Source: Natronococcus occultus SP4 | Lineage (GTDB): Archaea; Halobacteriota; Halobacteria; Halobacteriales; Natrialbaceae | DNA length: 64,000 nt | Assembly: GCF_000328685.1 (NCBI RefSeq) | Contig: NC_019974.1 | Span: forward strand, 1,727,001 to 1,791,000 | Reading direction: 5' to 3' | Shown here: positions 8,319 through 18,221 of the stretch, piece by piece | Layout: the number at the start of each line of letters is the position of its first letter | Position numbering within the stretch: the first letter of the stretch is position 1 | The notes under the pieces: generated by a model | Databases searched by the model: none | Told to the model about the DNA's origin: nothing | Seen by the model: the letters and a program-made list of their open reading frames with translations, nothing else | Position numbers and translations under genes: made by a program

Positions 8319-10615
8319 GCGGTGACGACGAGGAACTCGCCAAGGACCTTGGGCTCGTCTCGGCGATGACGATCGGGATCGGGACGATGATCGGCGCGGG
8401 TATCTTCGTGCTCCCGGGTGTCGCAGCCCAGGAAGCCGGACCGATCGTCGTCCTCTCGTTTATCATCGGCGGCATGATCGCGATGGTGAACGCGTTGTCG
8501 GTGTCGGAACTGGGAACGGCGATGCCGAAAGCCGGCGGTGCGTACTACTACGTCAACCGCGCGCTCGGTCCGGTGTTCGGCTCGATATCCGGGCTCGGCG
8601 ACTGGCTGGGGCTCGCGTTCGCTTCTGCGTTCTACACGATCGGTTTCGGACAGTACTTGGGTGAACTGCTTGAGCTGCCGTCGGTGCTCTTTCTCAACAG
8701 CGTTCAGGTCGGCGCGATCGTCGCCGGTGTGCTCTTCGTCGGGATCAACTATATCGGCGCGAAAGAGACCGGGAGCATTCAGACGGTGATCGTGACGATT
8801 CTGCTCGGGATTCTCGGCATCTTCGCAATCGTCGGCTGGTTCTCCTTCGATTGGACGACCGTGACGGGATCGGGCGGATGGACGCCGTTAGGAACGGCCG
8901 AGATTCTGCCCGCTACCGGTCTCGTGTTCGTCTCGTTTCTGGGATACGCGAAGATCGCGACCGTCGGCGAGGAGATGAAAAACCCCGGCCGAAACCTGCC
9001 GATCGCCATCGTCGGGAGCGTCGCTATCGTCACCGTTCTGTACGGGATCCTCGTGACGATCATGATCGGGATCGTCCCGTGGCCGGACCTCGATCTCGAA
9101 GCCCCCGTCGCCCAGGCGGCTGAACTGTCGTTCCCTGGCGGCCTTGCCGGTATTGCCGCGACGGTCATGACGCTTGGTGCACTGCTGGCGACGGCGTCGT
9201 CGGCGAACGCCTCGATTCTGGCGTCGGCCCGCATCAACTTCGCGATGGGGCGTGACAAGATCGTCACCGGCTGGCTCAACGAGATCCATCCCCGTTTTGC
9301 GACGCCGTACCGATCCATCGCCGTTACCGGCGTCTTGATCGTCGGCTTCGTCGTCCTGCTGGGGAGGGATATCGAGATCCTCGCGGAGGCCGCGAGCGTA
9401 CTCCATCTCATCGTGTACGCGCTGCTGAACGCCGCGCTGATCGTCTTCCGCGAGACCGACCACCCCGGCTACGATCCCGACTTCCGAGTGCCGCTGTATC
9501 CGATCCTCCCGATTCTCGGGATCGTCCTCTCGCTGGGGCTCATTTACTTCATGAACCCGGGTGCACAGGCGCTCGCCGTGCTGTTCGTCGTCGTTGCCGT
9601 CGTGTGGTACGCTCTCTACGCACGACAGAAGACGCCGATCGAGGGTGCTCTGGGCAAGTACGTTCGCGAGCGATCCGACGAGATGCCCGACATTGCCGTC
9701 TCCGCTGCGGAAGCAGCTTCTCCCGACACGACGGCGTACAACGTCATGGTTCCCATCTCGAACCCCCGGACGGAGACCGAACTGATCGCCCTCGGGAGCA
9801 CGATGGCGAAACAGAACGACGGCGTCGTTCACGCAGTTCACGTTGTCCAGGTTCCCGACCAGACCTCGCTCGAGCACGTCTCGGATCAGCTAGATCGGAT
9901 CGATCCGAACTCGGAGCAACTGATGGCGAGCGCTCGAGAGACGGCCGAAGAATACGGCGCAGAGATCGAAACCCACACCGTCGTCTCTCACCGCTCCTTC
10001 GAGGAGATTTTCGACGCTGCCGACCGTCTGAACGCCGACAACGTAATCCTCGGCTGGGGTCCAGACCGGTCGTGGTCCAGCGGCCGAACCGGCGGTGCGT
10101 TGGACGAGTTGACGATGAACCTCCCCTGTGATTTCCTCGTCTTCAAGGATCGGGGCTTCGATCCCTCGCGCATCCTCCTTCCGACTGCCGGCGGTCCCGA
10201 CTCGGACCTGAGCGCGGAAGTCGCCAAGGCGTTTCGCGACGTTCACGGGTCCGAAATATCCGTGCTTCACGTCGTCGACGAACAGACTCAGCGGGCGAAA
10301 GGGATGAGCTTCCTCGGTGAGTGGGCCGACGATCACGGCCTCGGCGACGCGAACCTGCTCGTCGGAACCGACGGCGATGTACAGGGGAATATCGCCGACG
10401 CGGCTGACGATCACACGCTCGTCCTGATCGGTGCAACCGGGCGCGGACTGCTCTCGCGGCTGCTCGGTGACTCGCTCGTTTTCGAGGTCGTCGACGAACT
10501 CGAATGTTCCGTGTTGCTGTCGGAGCGTCCCAGAAAGCGCTCCCTCCGTGAACGCCTGGTCGGCCGTACCGAGACCGACCGGGCCGACGAGCAGGTCGAA
10601 CCTCCGGAACAGTAG
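8315..10615 (+). CDS. APC amino-acid transporter with two Usp domains
   Basis: A 766-residue fusion. The first ~430 residues are an APC-superfamily permease with about 12 membrane helices, starting [16 protein letters not shown], the unwound GxGIF substrate-binding helix of the family, and containing [18 protein letters not shown]. After TM12 come two cytoplasmic Usp-like domains (about 470-610 and 615-745; [19 protein letters not shown] and [19 protein letters not shown]). The fusion suggests nucleotide- or energy-state control of amino-acid uptake. A paralogue lies at 14699-16921. It forms an operon with the upstream usp gene. Confidence 0.9.
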   Translation: MSGDDEELAKDLGLVSAMTIGIGTMIGAGIFVLPGVAAQEAGPIVVLSFIIGGMIAMVNALSVSELGTAMPKAGGAYYYVNRALGPVFGSISGLGDWLGLAFASAFYTIGFGQYLGELLELPSVLFLNSVQVGAIVAGVLFVGINYIGAKETGSIQTVIVTILLGILGIFAIVGWFSFDWTTVTGSGGWTPLGTAEILPATGLVFVSFLGYAKIATVGEEMKNPGRNLPIAIVGSVAIVTVLYGILVTIMIGIVPWPDLDLEAPVAQAAELSFPGGLAGIAATVMTLGALLATASSANASILASARINFAMGRDKIVTGWLNEIHPRFATPYRSIAVTGVLIVGFVVLLGRDIEILAEAASVLHLIVYALLNAALIVFRETDHPGYDPDFRVPLYPILPILGIVLSLGLIYFMNPGAQALAVLFVVVAVVWYALYARQKTPIEGALGKYVRERSDEMPDIAVSAAEAASPDTTAYNVMVPISNPRTETELIALGSTMAKQNDGVVHAVHVVQVPDQTSLEHVSDQLDRIDPNSEQLMASARETAEEYGAEIETHTVVSHRSFEEIFDAADRLNADNVILGWGPDRSWSSGRTGGALDELTMNLPCDFLVFKDRGFDPSRILLPTAGGPDSDLSAEVAKAFRDVHGSEISVLHVVDEQTQRAKGMSFLGEWADDHGLGDANLLVGTDGDVQGNIADAADDHTLVLIGATGRGLLSRLLGDSLVFEVVDELECSVLLSERPRKRSLRERLVGRTETDRADEQVEPPEQ

Positions 10616-10788
10616 CCGCCAGCGTCCGGGCGAATCGAACGGAGCGTTCCGTCGATTCATCGCCTCTCGGGTGACGATTCGATCCAAAATTCCACCCGGA
10701 GCGTGGTCGGTAGCCGCGTTCGATCAGGGAGTCCGTAACGGCAATCAGCATCCGTTCAAAACCGCAGCGGCGTCGGCTTACGGCCTCG

Positions 10789-11232
10789 TCAGGCCGGGGC
10801 GGGCGGCTGTTTCGCCGTGTCGATCCAGAACTGCTCGATCGCCTCCGCCATCGATGCGAACTCCGGCATCGCGTCGGGCTTCGTAAGGTAGGCGTTCGCG
10901 TCGGCAGCGTAGCTCTCGGCGATGTCCTCCTCGGCGGCCGAACTCGAGAGCACGAGTACCGGTGGTGGGTAGTCGAGTTCCTCCTCGAGCACCTCGAGGA
11001 CGTCGAACCCGTCCTTCCGGGGGAGGTTCAGATCGAGCAACACCAGGTCCGGACAGGGGGTCGCGTCCTCGGGCTGTCGGAAGTATCTCGCCGCTTCCTC
11101 GCCGTCACGGAGGATCCGAAACGAGATCTCGCTGTCGGTCGCACGGAACGCTTCCTGCGTGAGGCGGACGTCGCCCGGATTGTCCTCGATCAGGAGCACG
11201 TCGACCGGTTCGTCGGGCGTGTAGTCGTTCAT
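10789..11232 (-). CDS. Stand-alone response regulator receiver protein
   Basis: A 147-residue CheY-like receiver with no output domain. The acidic pocket is IEDN (Glu16-Asp17), the phospho-acceptor is Asp67 in LLDLNLP, a Ser lies in VLSSSA and the conserved lysine is in LTKPDA. It belongs to the rcp1-like receivers common in haloarchaea, which take phosphate from histidine kinases encoded elsewhere. No kinase is nearby. It is divergent from the second receiver gene at 11412. Confidence 0.9.
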   Translation of the reverse strand: MNDYTPDEPVDVLLIEDNPGDVRLTQEAFRATDSEISFRILRDGEEAARYFRQPEDATPCPDLVLLDLNLPRKDGFDVLEVLEEELDYPPPVLVLSSSAAEEDIAESYAADANAYLTKPDAMPEFASMAEAIEQFWIDTAKQPPAPA

Positions 11233-11382
11233 ACACCCTGTTCGGGACTGCGGTGCCTAAGCGCGGTCCCTACACAATTGGTACTCGATCCCCCTCGAGA
11301 ACGGGGAGTTTCAGGGGCCAACACGGCCTGTTCTTTCTCGCCGTTCGGGACCGATTTTCCGAGTGAGTGGTCGGAGGGATCA

Positions 11383-11390
11383 TTTATGTA
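11383..11390 (+). promoter_or_regulatory. TATA box of the second receiver gene
   Basis: TTTATGTA lies 22-29 bases before the ATG at 11412. This favours 11412 (MGGPKHVGEILLAEDN) over the in-frame upstream start at 11367, which would precede the promoter. Confidence 0.55.
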
Positions 11391-11411
11391 TCTCTACCTG
11401 GTTCATCTACT

Positions 11412-11822
11412 ATGGGTGGACCGAAGCATGTGGGAGAAATACTTTTAGCCGAGGACAACCCGGGGGACGTCCGACTCACGAAGGAGATGTTCGAGAACGC
11501 GGGGGTGGACGGGACCTACCACGTCGTCGGCGACGGCGTCGAGGCGCTCGATTTCCTCTACCGACGGGGCGGGTACGAGAACGCACCCAGACCGGACCTG
11601 ATCCTGCTCGACTGGCACTTTCCGAAAAAGAGCGGCGCGGAGGTGCTGGCCGAGATCAAATCGGACGCCGAACTCCGGGACGTCCCGGTGGCCGTGTTGA
11701 CCGGAACAGAGCCGGAACTCGAGAAGATCCGTTCGGAATCGCCAGCGGCGGATGCCTACGTCCTGAAACCGCCCGAACCGGCGGAGTGTTGTCGGCTCGT
11801 CGACGGGCTCTGTCCGGACTGA
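11412..11822 (+). CDS. Stand-alone response regulator receiver protein
   Basis: A 136-residue receiver domain, with acidic pocket AEDN, phospho-acceptor Asp67 in LILLDWHFP, Thr in VLTGTE and the conserved lysine in VLKPPE. The phospho-acceptor number matches that of the divergent receiver at 10789-11232, and both share the segment DNPGDVRLT, so they look like diverged paralogues arranged head to head. No output domain or kinase is next to it. It converges on idsA. Confidence 0.9.
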   Translation: MGGPKHVGEILLAEDNPGDVRLTKEMFENAGVDGTYHVVGDGVEALDFLYRRGGYENAPRPDLILLDWHFPKKSGAEVLAEIKSDAELRDVPVAVLTGTEPELEKIRSESPAADAYVLKPPEPAECCRLVDGLCPD

Positions 11823-11866
11823 GGCGGGGCGCCGGTTCCGACCCGAAACCGATCACGATCGAGCGG

Positions 11867-12961
11867 TCAGTAGCCGCGCTCGATCAGGTAGTCACCGATG
11901 TCACACAGCAACTCGCGGGCCTCGTTGTCCGGAAGTACCTCGAGTCGATCCTTGCCCTGCTCAACGAGCTCGCGGGCGCGGTCGTTGGCGTACTCGATCG
12001 AGCCGACGCGCTCGAGTTCTGCGACGGCGTCGTCGATCTCGCTTTCGGTGACGCGTTCGACGTCCTCGGTGTCGACCAGGTCCTCGAGTTCGATCCCCTG
12101 ATCGCGGGCGTGGACGGTGATCAGCGTCTGTTTCTCCTCGACGAGGTCGCTTCCCCGCTGCTTGCCCAGTTCCTCGCTTGGCACGGTCAGATCGAGGACG
12201 TCGTCGTGGATCTGGAAGGCACGCCCGATGTCGAGACCGTAGCCGTACAGCGCGTCGATGGTCTCCTGGTCCGCCCCCTGCAAGATCGCCGGAAGACACG
12301 CCGACGCGGCGTAGAGGACGGCGGTCTTCTGTTCGACCATGTCGAGATACTCCTCGGGGGAGACGTCCTCGCGTTGCTCGAAGTCGACGTCGAGCGCCTG
12401 TCCCTCGCAGATCTTCGTGCAGGTCGTCGCCAGCACGTCGAGGGCGTCGACCGCTCGGTCGGACGTCGTACCGGTCTCGAGCATGATCTCGAAGGCCTTC
12501 GAGTAGAGCGTGTCGCCGGCTAGAATGGCCGTCTCGAGGTCGTACTCGCGGTGGACGGCCGGAACCCCCCGTCGAAGGTCGTCGTCGTCCATGATGTCGT
12601 CGTGGATCAGCGTGAACGACTGAATGACCTCGACGCTGACGGCAGCGGCCATCGCGTCGATCGTCTCCGGCGTCTGGTCGGCCCCGTCGTCCGCGGCCGG
12701 TGAGTTCGAGCGTCCGTCGAGGGTGGGAAACTCCCGGTAGTCCGTCGACAGCGGCTCGACGTCGGCGAGTGCTTCCGCGGTTGTCAGCAACACCGTCGGT
12801 CGGAGCCGCTTGCCGCCTGCGTCCAGCAGGTACCGCGAGGCCTCGTAAAGCCGTTCTGGCCGCTGGATCGGAAGCGCTTCGGGGATCGCCTCGTTGACCA
12901 GCTTGCGGCGCTGGTTGACGGCCTCGAGCACCGCTTCCTCGCGTGCCTCGGGAGTCGTCAT
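11867..12961 (-). CDS. idsA: Polyprenyl diphosphate synthase (GGPP/GFPP type)
   Basis: A 364-residue trans-isoprenyl diphosphate synthase that builds the C20 or C25 chains of archaeal membrane lipids. The first aspartate-rich motif is in LIHDDIMDDD (about 117-126), the second in FQIHDDVLD (about 250), and the substrate motif GGKRLRP is near residue 50. An insertion of about 30 residues after the N-terminal helices (SNSPAADDGADQTPE) is acidic and probably a loop. The ATG at 12961 is chosen over a TTG at 12973 because it falls one base after the rnj stop codon, giving a coupled rnj-idsA pair. Confidence 0.93.
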   Translation of the reverse strand: MTTPEAREEAVLEAVNQRRKLVNEAIPEALPIQRPERLYEASRYLLDAGGKRLRPTVLLTTAEALADVEPLSTDYREFPTLDGRSNSPAADDGADQTPETIDAMAAAVSVEVIQSFTLIHDDIMDDDDLRRGVPAVHREYDLETAILAGDTLYSKAFEIMLETGTTSDRAVDALDVLATTCTKICEGQALDVDFEQREDVSPEEYLDMVEQKTAVLYAASACLPAILQGADQETIDALYGYGLDIGRAFQIHDDVLDLTVPSEELGKQRGSDLVEEKQTLITVHARDQGIELEDLVDTEDVERVTESEIDDAVAELERVGSIEYANDRARELVEQGKDRLEVLPDNEARELLCDIGDYLIERGY

Positions 12962-12962
12962 A

Positions 12963-14315
12963 TCAGTCGACAAGCTGGATGAGGTTCCCGTTGCGCGTCA
13001 CGTGCAGGTCTCGTCCCATCTGGTACCCCTCGCTCTCGCAGAGGTTAACGTAGCTGGAGAACCCGCTCAGATCCTGATGGGCCGGGATGATGTGCTGGGG
13101 CTGGAGGGCATCCAGCATCTCGTAGTGGCCCTCCTGATTGAGGTGCCCCGAGACGTGGATGTCGTCGTAGACACGAGCGCCCTGCATGCCCAGCAGCTTC
13201 TCGGCCTGGTAACGCTGGCCCTCGTTGGTCGGCTCCGGGATGACCCGTGCCGAGAAGACAACCTTGTCGCCGTCGTCCAGCTCGTAGGGGGTCTCGCCGC
13301 GAGCCATCCGGGTAAGCATCGCACGGGGCTCACCCTGGTGGCCGGTGACGACCGGCAGGAAGTTCTCCTTGCCCTCGTTCATGATCCGCTTGAACGTGCG
13401 GTCGACGGACTTGCGGTGGCCGAACATCCCCAGATCGTCGGGGAAGTCGACGAAGTCGAGTCGCTCGGCGGTGCCGGAGTACTTCTCCATCGAGCGCCCG
13501 AGCAGGACCGGCTGCCGACCGATATCCTTCGCGAACTCGACGAGGCTCGTCACCCGCGAGATGTGACTCGAGAACGTCGTCGCGACGATCCCGCCGTCGT
13601 AGTCCTCCATACTGTAGAGGACGTCCCGGAGGTGTTCGCGGGCGACGTTCTCGCTGGGGGTACGGCCCTTCTTGCTCGCGTTGGTACAGTCCTCGATGTA
13701 ACACAGCACGCCGTTGCCCTCGCGGCCGATCTCGCGGAACCGCTCCATGTCGATCGGGTCGCCGATGACCGGCGTGTGATCCATCCGCTTGTCGAGCCCG
13801 TAGACGACCGCACCCTCGGGGGTGTGGAGCACGGGGTTGATCGCGTCGATGATCGAGTGGGTGACGTTGACGAATTCGAGATCGACCTTGCCGGAGTCGC
13901 CGATCGACATCGTCTCGCCGGCCTCCATCTTCACGAGGTCGTTCTCGACGCCGAACTTCTGTTCGCCCTCGATCTGCTGTTTGACCAGTTCGATCGTAAA
14001 CGGTGTGGCAACGATCGGTGCGTCGTACCGGTGGGCCAGCTTCGAGATGGCACCGATGTGGTCGAGGTGACCGTGGGTCGGGACGATCGCCTGGACGTCG
14101 CCCTCGAGGTCGCTCATGATCCGATCGTCCGGAATCGCGCCCATGTCGATCAGATCGAGACTGTGCATCCGCTCGGTTTCGACGTTGTCGTGGATCAGAA
14201 CCTGCGAGAGGTTCAGCCCCATGTCGAAGATGACGACGTCGTCGCCGGCGCGAACGGCAGTCATCTGCCGTCCGACTTCCTCGTAACCGCCAATCGTTGC
14301 AATTTCGATTTCCAT
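12963..14315 (-). CDS. rnj: Ribonuclease J
   Basis: A 450-residue metallo-beta-lactamase/beta-CASP nuclease. The motif HGHLDH, about residues 79-84, binds the two zinc ions; later motifs include [20 protein letters not shown] and the beta-CASP segment [10 protein letters not shown], ending in IIPAHQDL. Archaeal RNase J is a 5'-3' exoribonuclease in RNA turnover. The ATG at 14315 gives [15 protein letters not shown], the expected N-terminus; longer in-frame readings begin inside the leader. It is the first gene of the rnj-idsA pair, normally preceded by ipk, from which it is now separated by about 4.8 kb. Confidence 0.95.
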   Translation of the reverse strand: MEIEIATIGGYEEVGRQMTAVRAGDDVVIFDMGLNLSQVLIHDNVETERMHSLDLIDMGAIPDDRIMSDLEGDVQAIVPTHGHLDHIGAISKLAHRYDAPIVATPFTIELVKQQIEGEQKFGVENDLVKMEAGETMSIGDSGKVDLEFVNVTHSIIDAINPVLHTPEGAVVYGLDKRMDHTPVIGDPIDMERFREIGREGNGVLCYIEDCTNASKKGRTPSENVAREHLRDVLYSMEDYDGGIVATTFSSHISRVTSLVEFAKDIGRQPVLLGRSMEKYSGTAERLDFVDFPDDLGMFGHRKSVDRTFKRIMNEGKENFLPVVTGHQGEPRAMLTRMARGETPYELDDGDKVVFSARVIPEPTNEGQRYQAEKLLGMQGARVYDDIHVSGHLNQEGHYEMLDALQPQHIIPAHQDLSGFSSYVNLCESEGYQMGRDLHVTRNGNLIQLVD

Positions 14316-14667
14316 AGTTGCTAGCACTGAAAGCCGCGTGTGGACTCTCACTGAAACGGTCCGCGGACTCCCGGTTATGCGGCCCCGGCGTCTTACAGCG
14401 CGTCGGCCATCCCGCTATGCGCTCGCGGCGGTGTACCCCGCCAACCGGACCACAGGAACGCTGTGGGCCGCGAACGCACTTGCCCGCGGGTACGTTGGCC
14501 CTACCTACACGCTCGGGTGTTAAAAACGCAGTGGGTTGGGTCCCGGCGAGCGCGCCGAGCCGCCGATCGGATCTCGAACCGCCCGATCGTTTGCTTTCGA
14601 CTGCGGGTGATTGATGCGTATCGAACGTGGTGGCGGTGGCTGCGCAATCGGTTCCGAAACACCAACG
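14316..14667. other. Intergenic region between rnj and APC transporter
   Basis: About 350 bases with no gene I can support on either strand. A TATA-like AT run (GTTAAAAAC, about 14518-14526) reads GTTTTTAAC on the minus strand and could start rnj transcription, which would leave a leader of roughly 180 bases, unusual in this mostly leaderless genome. The leader holds short inverted repeats such as GGCGG...CCGCC near 14428-14443. No tRNA or known riboswitch was recognised. Confidence 0.4.
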
Positions 14668-14675
14668 TTTCTTAT
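14668..14675 (+). promoter_or_regulatory. TATA box of the second APC transporter
   Basis: TTTCTTAT lies 24-31 bases before the ATG at 14699, predicting a leaderless mRNA. This supports 14699 (MTKDLERDLGLFAV) over the GTG at 14627. Confidence 0.5.
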
Positions 14676-14698
14676 CGCTCGCGGAAAACCACCGTCCG

Positions 14699-16921
14699 AT
14701 GACGAAGGATCTCGAGCGCGACCTGGGGCTGTTTGCCGTAATCGCGATCAGCATGGGCGCGATGATCGGCAGCGGAATCTTCATCCTGCCCGGGATCGCG
14801 ATGGCCGAAGCTGGCCCCGCCGTGATTCTCGCGTTCGTGATCGCGGCGATCCTGGTCGTTCCCGCCGCGCTCAGCATCGCCGAACTGGGGACGGCGATGC
14901 CGGAAGCTGGTGGGGACTACGTCTTCATCGAGCGGGGGATGGGTCCCGCGATGGGGACGATCGCCGGGCTCGGGACCTGGCTCATGCTGATGTTGAAGGG
15001 CGCGCTCGCGCTCGTCGGCGGCATGTTCTACCTTGAGGCCGTGATGGCGCTGCCGAGCGTCGAGGCGGTGGCGGTGACGTTCGCAGTCGTTCTCATCGCT
15101 ATCAACCTGATCGGGGTCAAACAGACCGGCGGACTGCAACTGATCATGGTCGTCGTCATGCTGGTGATTCTCTCGGTGTTCGTCGCCGGATCGATTATCC
15201 GGGTCGACGGCGCGAACTACGATCCGTTCTTCACCGAGGGAATGGGCGGCGTGTTCACCGCGACCGCGACCGTGCTCGTCTCCTACGCCGGCGTCACGAA
15301 GGTCGCGGCCGTCGCCGAGGAGATCGAGGACCCGGGCCGAAACCTCCCGCTTGGACTCCTCGTCTCGCTGGTCGCGACCTCGATCCTCTATGCCCTGTTA
15401 GTGTTCGTCCTCGTCGGCGTCATCGAGGGCGAAGCGCTGGCCGGGGAGGAGGCGCCGATGGCCGAAGCGGTCGACCTGCTGTTTGGCGAACTGTTTCTGT
15501 ACGCGATCGTCCTCGCCGCACTGCTGGCCCTGATAAGTACCGCCAACGCGGGCATCCTGACGGCCTCACGGTACCCGCTCGCGTTGAGTCGCGACGATCT
15601 CTTTCTGGACGTCTTCGAGTATATCCACCCGCGGTTCGCGACCCCGGTCGTCGCGATCCTCTCTACCGGCGGGATCATGGTTCTCGCGATCCTCACGCTC
15701 GACGTCGAACAGATCGCCAAATCCGCCGGCGCCTTCCAGATCCTCGTCTACATCCTGGTCTGTGGCGCCCTCATCGCCTTTCGCGAACGCGATCTGGAGT
15801 GGTACGACCCCGAGTTCTCCACGCCCGGCTACCCGTGGGTCCAGCTGTTCGGCATCGCTTCCGGCGTGTTCATCATCTCGCGAATGGAGTTGCTCCCGAT
15901 CGTCGGCTCGATCGCGATCGTCATCGGCGGGTTCGTCTGGTACAGGCTGTACGCCAAGGAGCGCGTCGAGCGCGAGGGCGTCGCGAAAGGCCTCGCACGC
16001 CGGGAAGCCGGACGACAGTTCGTCCGCGACACGGAGGCCCAGTTCGAACGATCCGACCAGTACGAAGTCCTCATCCCGATCCGGCGGGACGTCACCCGCG
16101 AGCAAGAGGACGCCCTGATCCAGATGGCGGCACCGATCGTTCGCCGCCGTGGCGGGCGGATCCGCGTCGTCCGGTTCGACGAGGTACCCGACCAGGTTCC
16201 CCTCGACACCGCCGCCGACGAGCTCACCTCCGAGGACGTCGAGTTCGAGACCCGGACCGACCACCTGGTTCGGTATCTCGAGGTGCCCGTCGAGGTCGGC
16301 GAGATCGTCAGCCACGACAGCCGCCACGCGGTCGTCAACTTCGCGGAGCGGACCGGGGCGGACCTCGTGTTGGCTCGCCAGCGGCCGACGAGCCGGCTCG
16401 AGACCCTGTTCGGCCGGGACGCCGACTGGATCATGGAACACGCCCCCTGCGACGTCGTCTTCGTCCAGCACGAGCAACGCGGCGAGATCGACGAGATCGC
16501 GGTCGTCACCGACCGCAGTCCGTTCAACGACCCGCTCAAGGTCGAGCTCGCGGACGCGATAGCCGACACGCTGGGGGCGTCGGTCAGGTTCCTCTTTCCG
16601 GTCTCGGCGGACGCACCGGAGGAACTGCTCGAGACGATCGAGGCGTACCACGACGATCTCGACGATCTCTGTACCGTCCCCGTCGAGTCGACGATCGTCC
16701 GCACCGACGACGAGGTTGAGGGGCTCTCCGAAGCGCTCGCAGCGGCCGATCTGGTGATGCTGAGTACTGTCACCCACCGTCGGCTACCGGACCTGTTCGT
16801 CGAACGGCGGTCGGATCGACTCGCCGCCGCGATCGAACAGCCCGTACTGTTGGTCCACTCGAAGAAGACACGCCGGGGATCGTTCCTGCGACCGATTCTG
16901 AACCGGGTGCTGTTCGACTGA
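14699..16921 (+). CDS. APC amino-acid transporter with C-terminal Usp region
   Basis: A 740-residue protein built like the transporter at 8315-10615: an APC permease of about 12 helices (AISMGAMIGSGIFILPG; PEAGGDYVFIERGMGP) followed by a soluble tail of about 300 residues with two Usp-like segments (QYEVLIPIRRDVTREQED and EIAVVTDRSPFNDPLKVELA). The substrate is probably an amino acid, not readable further. It stands alone with its own promoter. Together with tnpB and the HTH gene it separates ipk from rnj, which are usually neighbours, so it is probably part of an insertion. Confidence 0.9.
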   Translation: MTKDLERDLGLFAVIAISMGAMIGSGIFILPGIAMAEAGPAVILAFVIAAILVVPAALSIAELGTAMPEAGGDYVFIERGMGPAMGTIAGLGTWLMLMLKGALALVGGMFYLEAVMALPSVEAVAVTFAVVLIAINLIGVKQTGGLQLIMVVVMLVILSVFVAGSIIRVDGANYDPFFTEGMGGVFTATATVLVSYAGVTKVAAVAEEIEDPGRNLPLGLLVSLVATSILYALLVFVLVGVIEGEALAGEEAPMAEAVDLLFGELFLYAIVLAALLALISTANAGILTASRYPLALSRDDLFLDVFEYIHPRFATPVVAILSTGGIMVLAILTLDVEQIAKSAGAFQILVYILVCGALIAFRERDLEWYDPEFSTPGYPWVQLFGIASGVFIISRMELLPIVGSIAIVIGGFVWYRLYAKERVEREGVAKGLARREAGRQFVRDTEAQFERSDQYEVLIPIRRDVTREQEDALIQMAAPIVRRRGGRIRVVRFDEVPDQVPLDTAADELTSEDVEFETRTDHLVRYLEVPVEVGEIVSHDSRHAVVNFAERTGADLVLARQRPTSRLETLFGRDADWIMEHAPCDVVFVQHEQRGEIDEIAVVTDRSPFNDPLKVELADAIADTLGASVRFLFPVSADAPEELLETIEAYHDDLDDLCTVPVESTIVRTDDEVEGLSEALAAADLVMLSTVTHRRLPDLFVERRSDRLAAAIEQPVLLVHSKKTRRGSFLRPILNRVLFD

Positions 16922-16959
16922 CAGCCCCAGCTCCGCCTGGGCCGAAGCTCGTGTTAGCT

Positions 16960-18221
16960 GTAATGGAGGGCGCTAAGCCCCCTTCCTCAACGCCGAGCAA
17001 CGTGAGGGCGTAGGGAGGGGATACAGCGCCCGCCAGTCCGGCCAACACGTTTAACAGCTGTCACCTCGTGCCACGAATGTACGTCGCATGGACTTCAGCC
17101 CGCGCTTCCGCCTCTACCCGACCACGCCACAACGAGAGGCGTTGGGCTGGCAACTCGACACCGTGCGACAAGTATACAATGACGGCCTCAAACGATACAA
17201 CGACCTTCCACCAGCGGAAGAAGACGACCGCACCGTGAAACAACGCGTGCGACACGTCCGCGACCAACTCCCGGTATTGAAAAACTGGTGGGAAGAGTTG
17301 AACCTCGTCTGGTCCACCGTGTTGCAAGAAGCCGTCGAACGCATCCAGACAAACATCACCAACCTCGGCAAATTGAAAGCCGCGGGGTACGATGTCGGCT
17401 CGCTGAACTGGAAATCTCCGCGAGAGTATCAATCGTTTACGTACCGCCAGTCCGGCTTCGAACTCGACAAGAAGAGTGGCCGCTCTGGCCGTGGACGATT
17501 GATCTTAAAGAAAGTCAACGGGGAGACGTTGGAAATCCCGATCCGCTTACACCGTGACATCGACCCCGACAACATCAAAAATGTCACGGTAAAACGCGAA
17601 TCCTCGGGCGCATGGTACGCCTCGTTCGACATCGAAGCAGAAACGCCCGAGAAACCCGATGTCGAAGACATCGATCCTGAGGACACCGTGGGTCTCGACC
17701 TTGGGATTGTGAACTTCGTGTTCGACTCGGACGGACGTGCCATCAACCGCCTTGATCTCTCAGACGCCCGCGAACGACTCGAACGCGAACAACGTCCGTT
17801 GTCGCGGAAACACTACGAGTCACGGAACTGGGAGAAACAACGCGAGGCAGTCGCCGCGGTTCACGAGTCGATACGCGACAAGAAACGCGACTACCACCAC
17901 AAACTCGCACACTTCTACACGACGCAGTACGACGCCGTGTTCGTCGAAGACTTCACCATCCGCGAGTTGTTCGAAGGCCCTGACAACGCGCGGAACAAGG
18001 TGGAAGTGGGCTGGGGCAACTTCAAGCAAATTCTCGACTCTCACGGTGAGAAACACGCGTGCCACGTGATGGAAGTCCCCGCGTACAACACGACAACGGA
18101 GTGCTACTCGTGCGGTGTCGAGGTGGAGAAGGAATTGTGGGTGCGTGAGCACGCGTGTCCCTCGTGTGGATTCGAAACGGATCGGGATTACAATGCGGCG
18201 TTGAACGTGAAACGCCGCGGT
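16960..18221 (+). mobile_element. IS200/IS605-family (IS1341-type) remnant
   Basis: A tnpB-only element with no TnpA transposase. The left border is taken near the nested hairpin at 16968; the right border falls at about 18221, where TnpB similarity stops and the antisense 3' end of the HTH gene begins. The usual right-end hairpin and the tnpB 3' region that normally encodes the guide RNA are absent, so the element looks right-truncated and immobile. Codon usage in tnpB is poorer in GC at third positions (many CAA, AAC, TTG codons) than neighbouring genes, fitting transfer. Exact borders are inferred. Confidence 0.6.
16968..17031. repeat. Nested hairpin upstream of tnpB
   Basis: GGGCGCT at 16968-16974 pairs perfectly with AGCGCCC at 17025-17031. 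Inside, CCCC-rich bases near 16978-16988 pair with AGGGAGGGG (17012-17020), and ACGCC (16990-16994) pairs with GGCGT (17007-17011). This may be the left-end structure of the tnpB element or a structured RNA from an older copy. Position, about 60-120 bases before the tnpB start, is the only context evidence. Confidence 0.45.

Noticed and set aside
12894-14324. Long plus-strand open frame opposite rnj, 476 codons
   Set aside because: It is an antisense shadow of RNase J in GC-rich DNA. It has no recognisable motif, and the minus-strand gene has full family signatures.
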